A stretch of DNA of 15,165 nt, taken from positions 1 through 15,165 of the forward strand of contig DAIEST010000094.1 in NCBI GenBank assembly GCA_027346125.1, in the 5' to 3' direction. Below the pieces are notes generated by a model. The model made no database searches. It was given only the letters and a program-made list of their open reading frames with translations, and was not told the DNA's origin. The DNA is from Leptospirillum sp. (GTDB taxonomy: Bacteria > Nitrospirota > Leptospirillia > Leptospirillales > Leptospirillaceae). This document shows, piece by piece, positions 14,709 through 15,165 of this stretch. Positions within the stretch are counted from its first letter, which is position 1, and each line of letters begins with the position of its first letter. The position numbers and the translations under genes are program-made.

Positions 14709-14861
14709 TTGATGCTCCTTGGAATTCTTCTAAAAAACTATTGTTTTATAATGCCTTATTTATTTATTAATAACTGTTTTTCAAATTTCATTATGCAATA
14801 ATTTTTTAATATGTGTAAAGGCTTCAATGCCCGATGATACGATAAAGGTGGATTAGAAGAC
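14709..14861. promoter_or_regulatory. AT-rich divergent control region between LysR and TolC-type genes
   Basis: This 153-bp gap holds no gene. Bases 14731-14818 are about 15 % GC by my count, in sharp contrast to the surrounding coding DNA. It contains two small dyads suited to a LysR site: the perfect palindrome TTATTAATAA (14764-14773) and ATTAT-GCA-ATAAT (14790-14802). On the minus strand TATAAA (14750-14745) is a possible -10 box for the LysR gene, with no strong -35. I could not place a convincing promoter for the rightward gene, as expected for an activator-dependent promoter. Confidence 0.5.
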
Positions 14862-15165
14862 GTGGTGTTCATTGGAGTGATCCGGGAAGAGGGGACACGC
14901 AAGGGAATCAAGAGGTCCGGAGATTCCCGGATCTCCGGATTCCTCCTGTCGTTTGTCTGGTGTCTGCTGGCAATCCTCCTTGCCTTTCCCCGTTTTTCCG
15001 ATGCTGCCCCCGGACAGGGAGATCAGTCATCCTCCAGGTCGACGGACAACAGGCCGGGAGTGTTTGTTCTGACGCTTCCGGGAGCATTGGGGCTGGCGCT
15101 TCGCAGTCACCCGCAGCTGGGAGCGGCCAATGCCGGAGTATCCAGCGCACAGGCGGGGATCGGCA
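14862..15165 (+). CDS. Second TolC-family outer-membrane protein, N-terminal part (cut by window edge)
   Basis: The frame is open from 14838 to the window end. GTG 14862 or the adjacent GTG 14865 is the likely start (AAAGGTGG at 14844-14851 may be the ribosome binding site; GTG 14877 is a third option). About 101 residues are visible. A basic N-region is followed by a hydrophobic core GFLLSFVWCLLAILLAF (26-42) and possible cleavage around SDA|AP (48). After a polar linker comes LTLPGALGLALRSHPQLGAA (70-89), the helix that opens an OEP/TolC repeat and parallels LSLDEAMRIAIRAHPQ in the channel gene at 7983. It diverges from the LysR gene and probably begins a second efflux or type I export operon beyond the window. 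The 3' end is missing. Confidence 0.75.
   Translation, partial: MVFIGVIREEGTRKGIKRSGDSRISGFLLSFVWCLLAILLAFPRFSDAAPGQGDQSSSRSTDNRPGVFVLTLPGALGLALRSHPQLGAANAGVSSAQAGIG
14916..14939 (+). repeat. 9-bp inverted repeat in the signal-peptide region of the second TolC gene
   Basis: TCCGGAGAT (14916-14924) and ATCTCCGGA (14931-14939) are exact complements around the 6-nt spacer TCCCGG. In mRNA this gives a stable hairpin about 50 nt after the proposed start codon. It could slow early translation or act as an operator-like dyad; either role is inferred. Confidence 0.4.

Noticed and set aside
1..15165. CRISPR arrays, tRNA or rRNA genes, insertion sequences, phage or toxin-antitoxin genes
   Set aside because: No repeated spacer-like units, RNA-gene sequences, transposase frames or terminal repeats were recognised by eye on either strand.

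Overview
The window reads as an ordinary stretch of chromosome from a moderately GC-rich Gram-negative bacterium. The evidence is two TolC-type outer-membrane channels, a complete RND tripartite pump, Sec signal peptides and an outer-membrane beta-barrel protein. The style of the RND, M48/TPR and PurL proteins is compatible with Nitrospirota such as Leptospirillum, but that is an impression and was not tested. Genes are tightly packed, with frequent 4-8 nt overlaps.

Left part (1-1828, + strand): a secreted protein with a degenerate, zinc-ligand-free M48 peptidase-like domain, TPR-like helices and a possible BamE/SmpA-like C-terminal region. It may overlap the end of an upstream gene whose last codons lie in bases 1-51. 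It converges on the purine block with one base between the two stop codons.

Purine block (6413 down to 1830, - strand): purQ, purL and purF form one operon for steps 1 and 4 of de novo IMP synthesis. purF starts at a GTG that overlaps the purL stop. purS, the usual partner of small-type PurL and PurQ, is not in the window. An 88-nt gap between purQ and purL holds an unexplained protein-like open frame that ends in an ATGA overlap with purL. The purQ promoter lies so close to its GTG that the mRNA should be leaderless or nearly so.

Efflux operon (6489-13759, + strand): a promoter with a TetR-type inverted repeat over the expected transcription start, then a small outer-membrane beta-barrel protein, a TetR/AcrR repressor, a TolC-family channel, a membrane-fusion protein and an HAE-type RND permease. 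This is a self-regulated tripartite exporter with an unusual extra beta-barrel gene at its head.

Right part (13785-15165): a LysR-type regulator (- strand) converges on the RND gene and diverges, across a 153-bp gap with a roughly 15 % GC core, from a second TolC-family gene cut by the window edge. This looks like the control region of a second export system.

No tRNA, rRNA, CRISPR array, insertion sequence or phage gene was seen. I found no clearly new biological system. The strongest leads are the inactive M48-like protein, the purQ-purL gap frame, the beta-barrel gene heading the efflux operon, and the AT-rich LysR/TolC control region.
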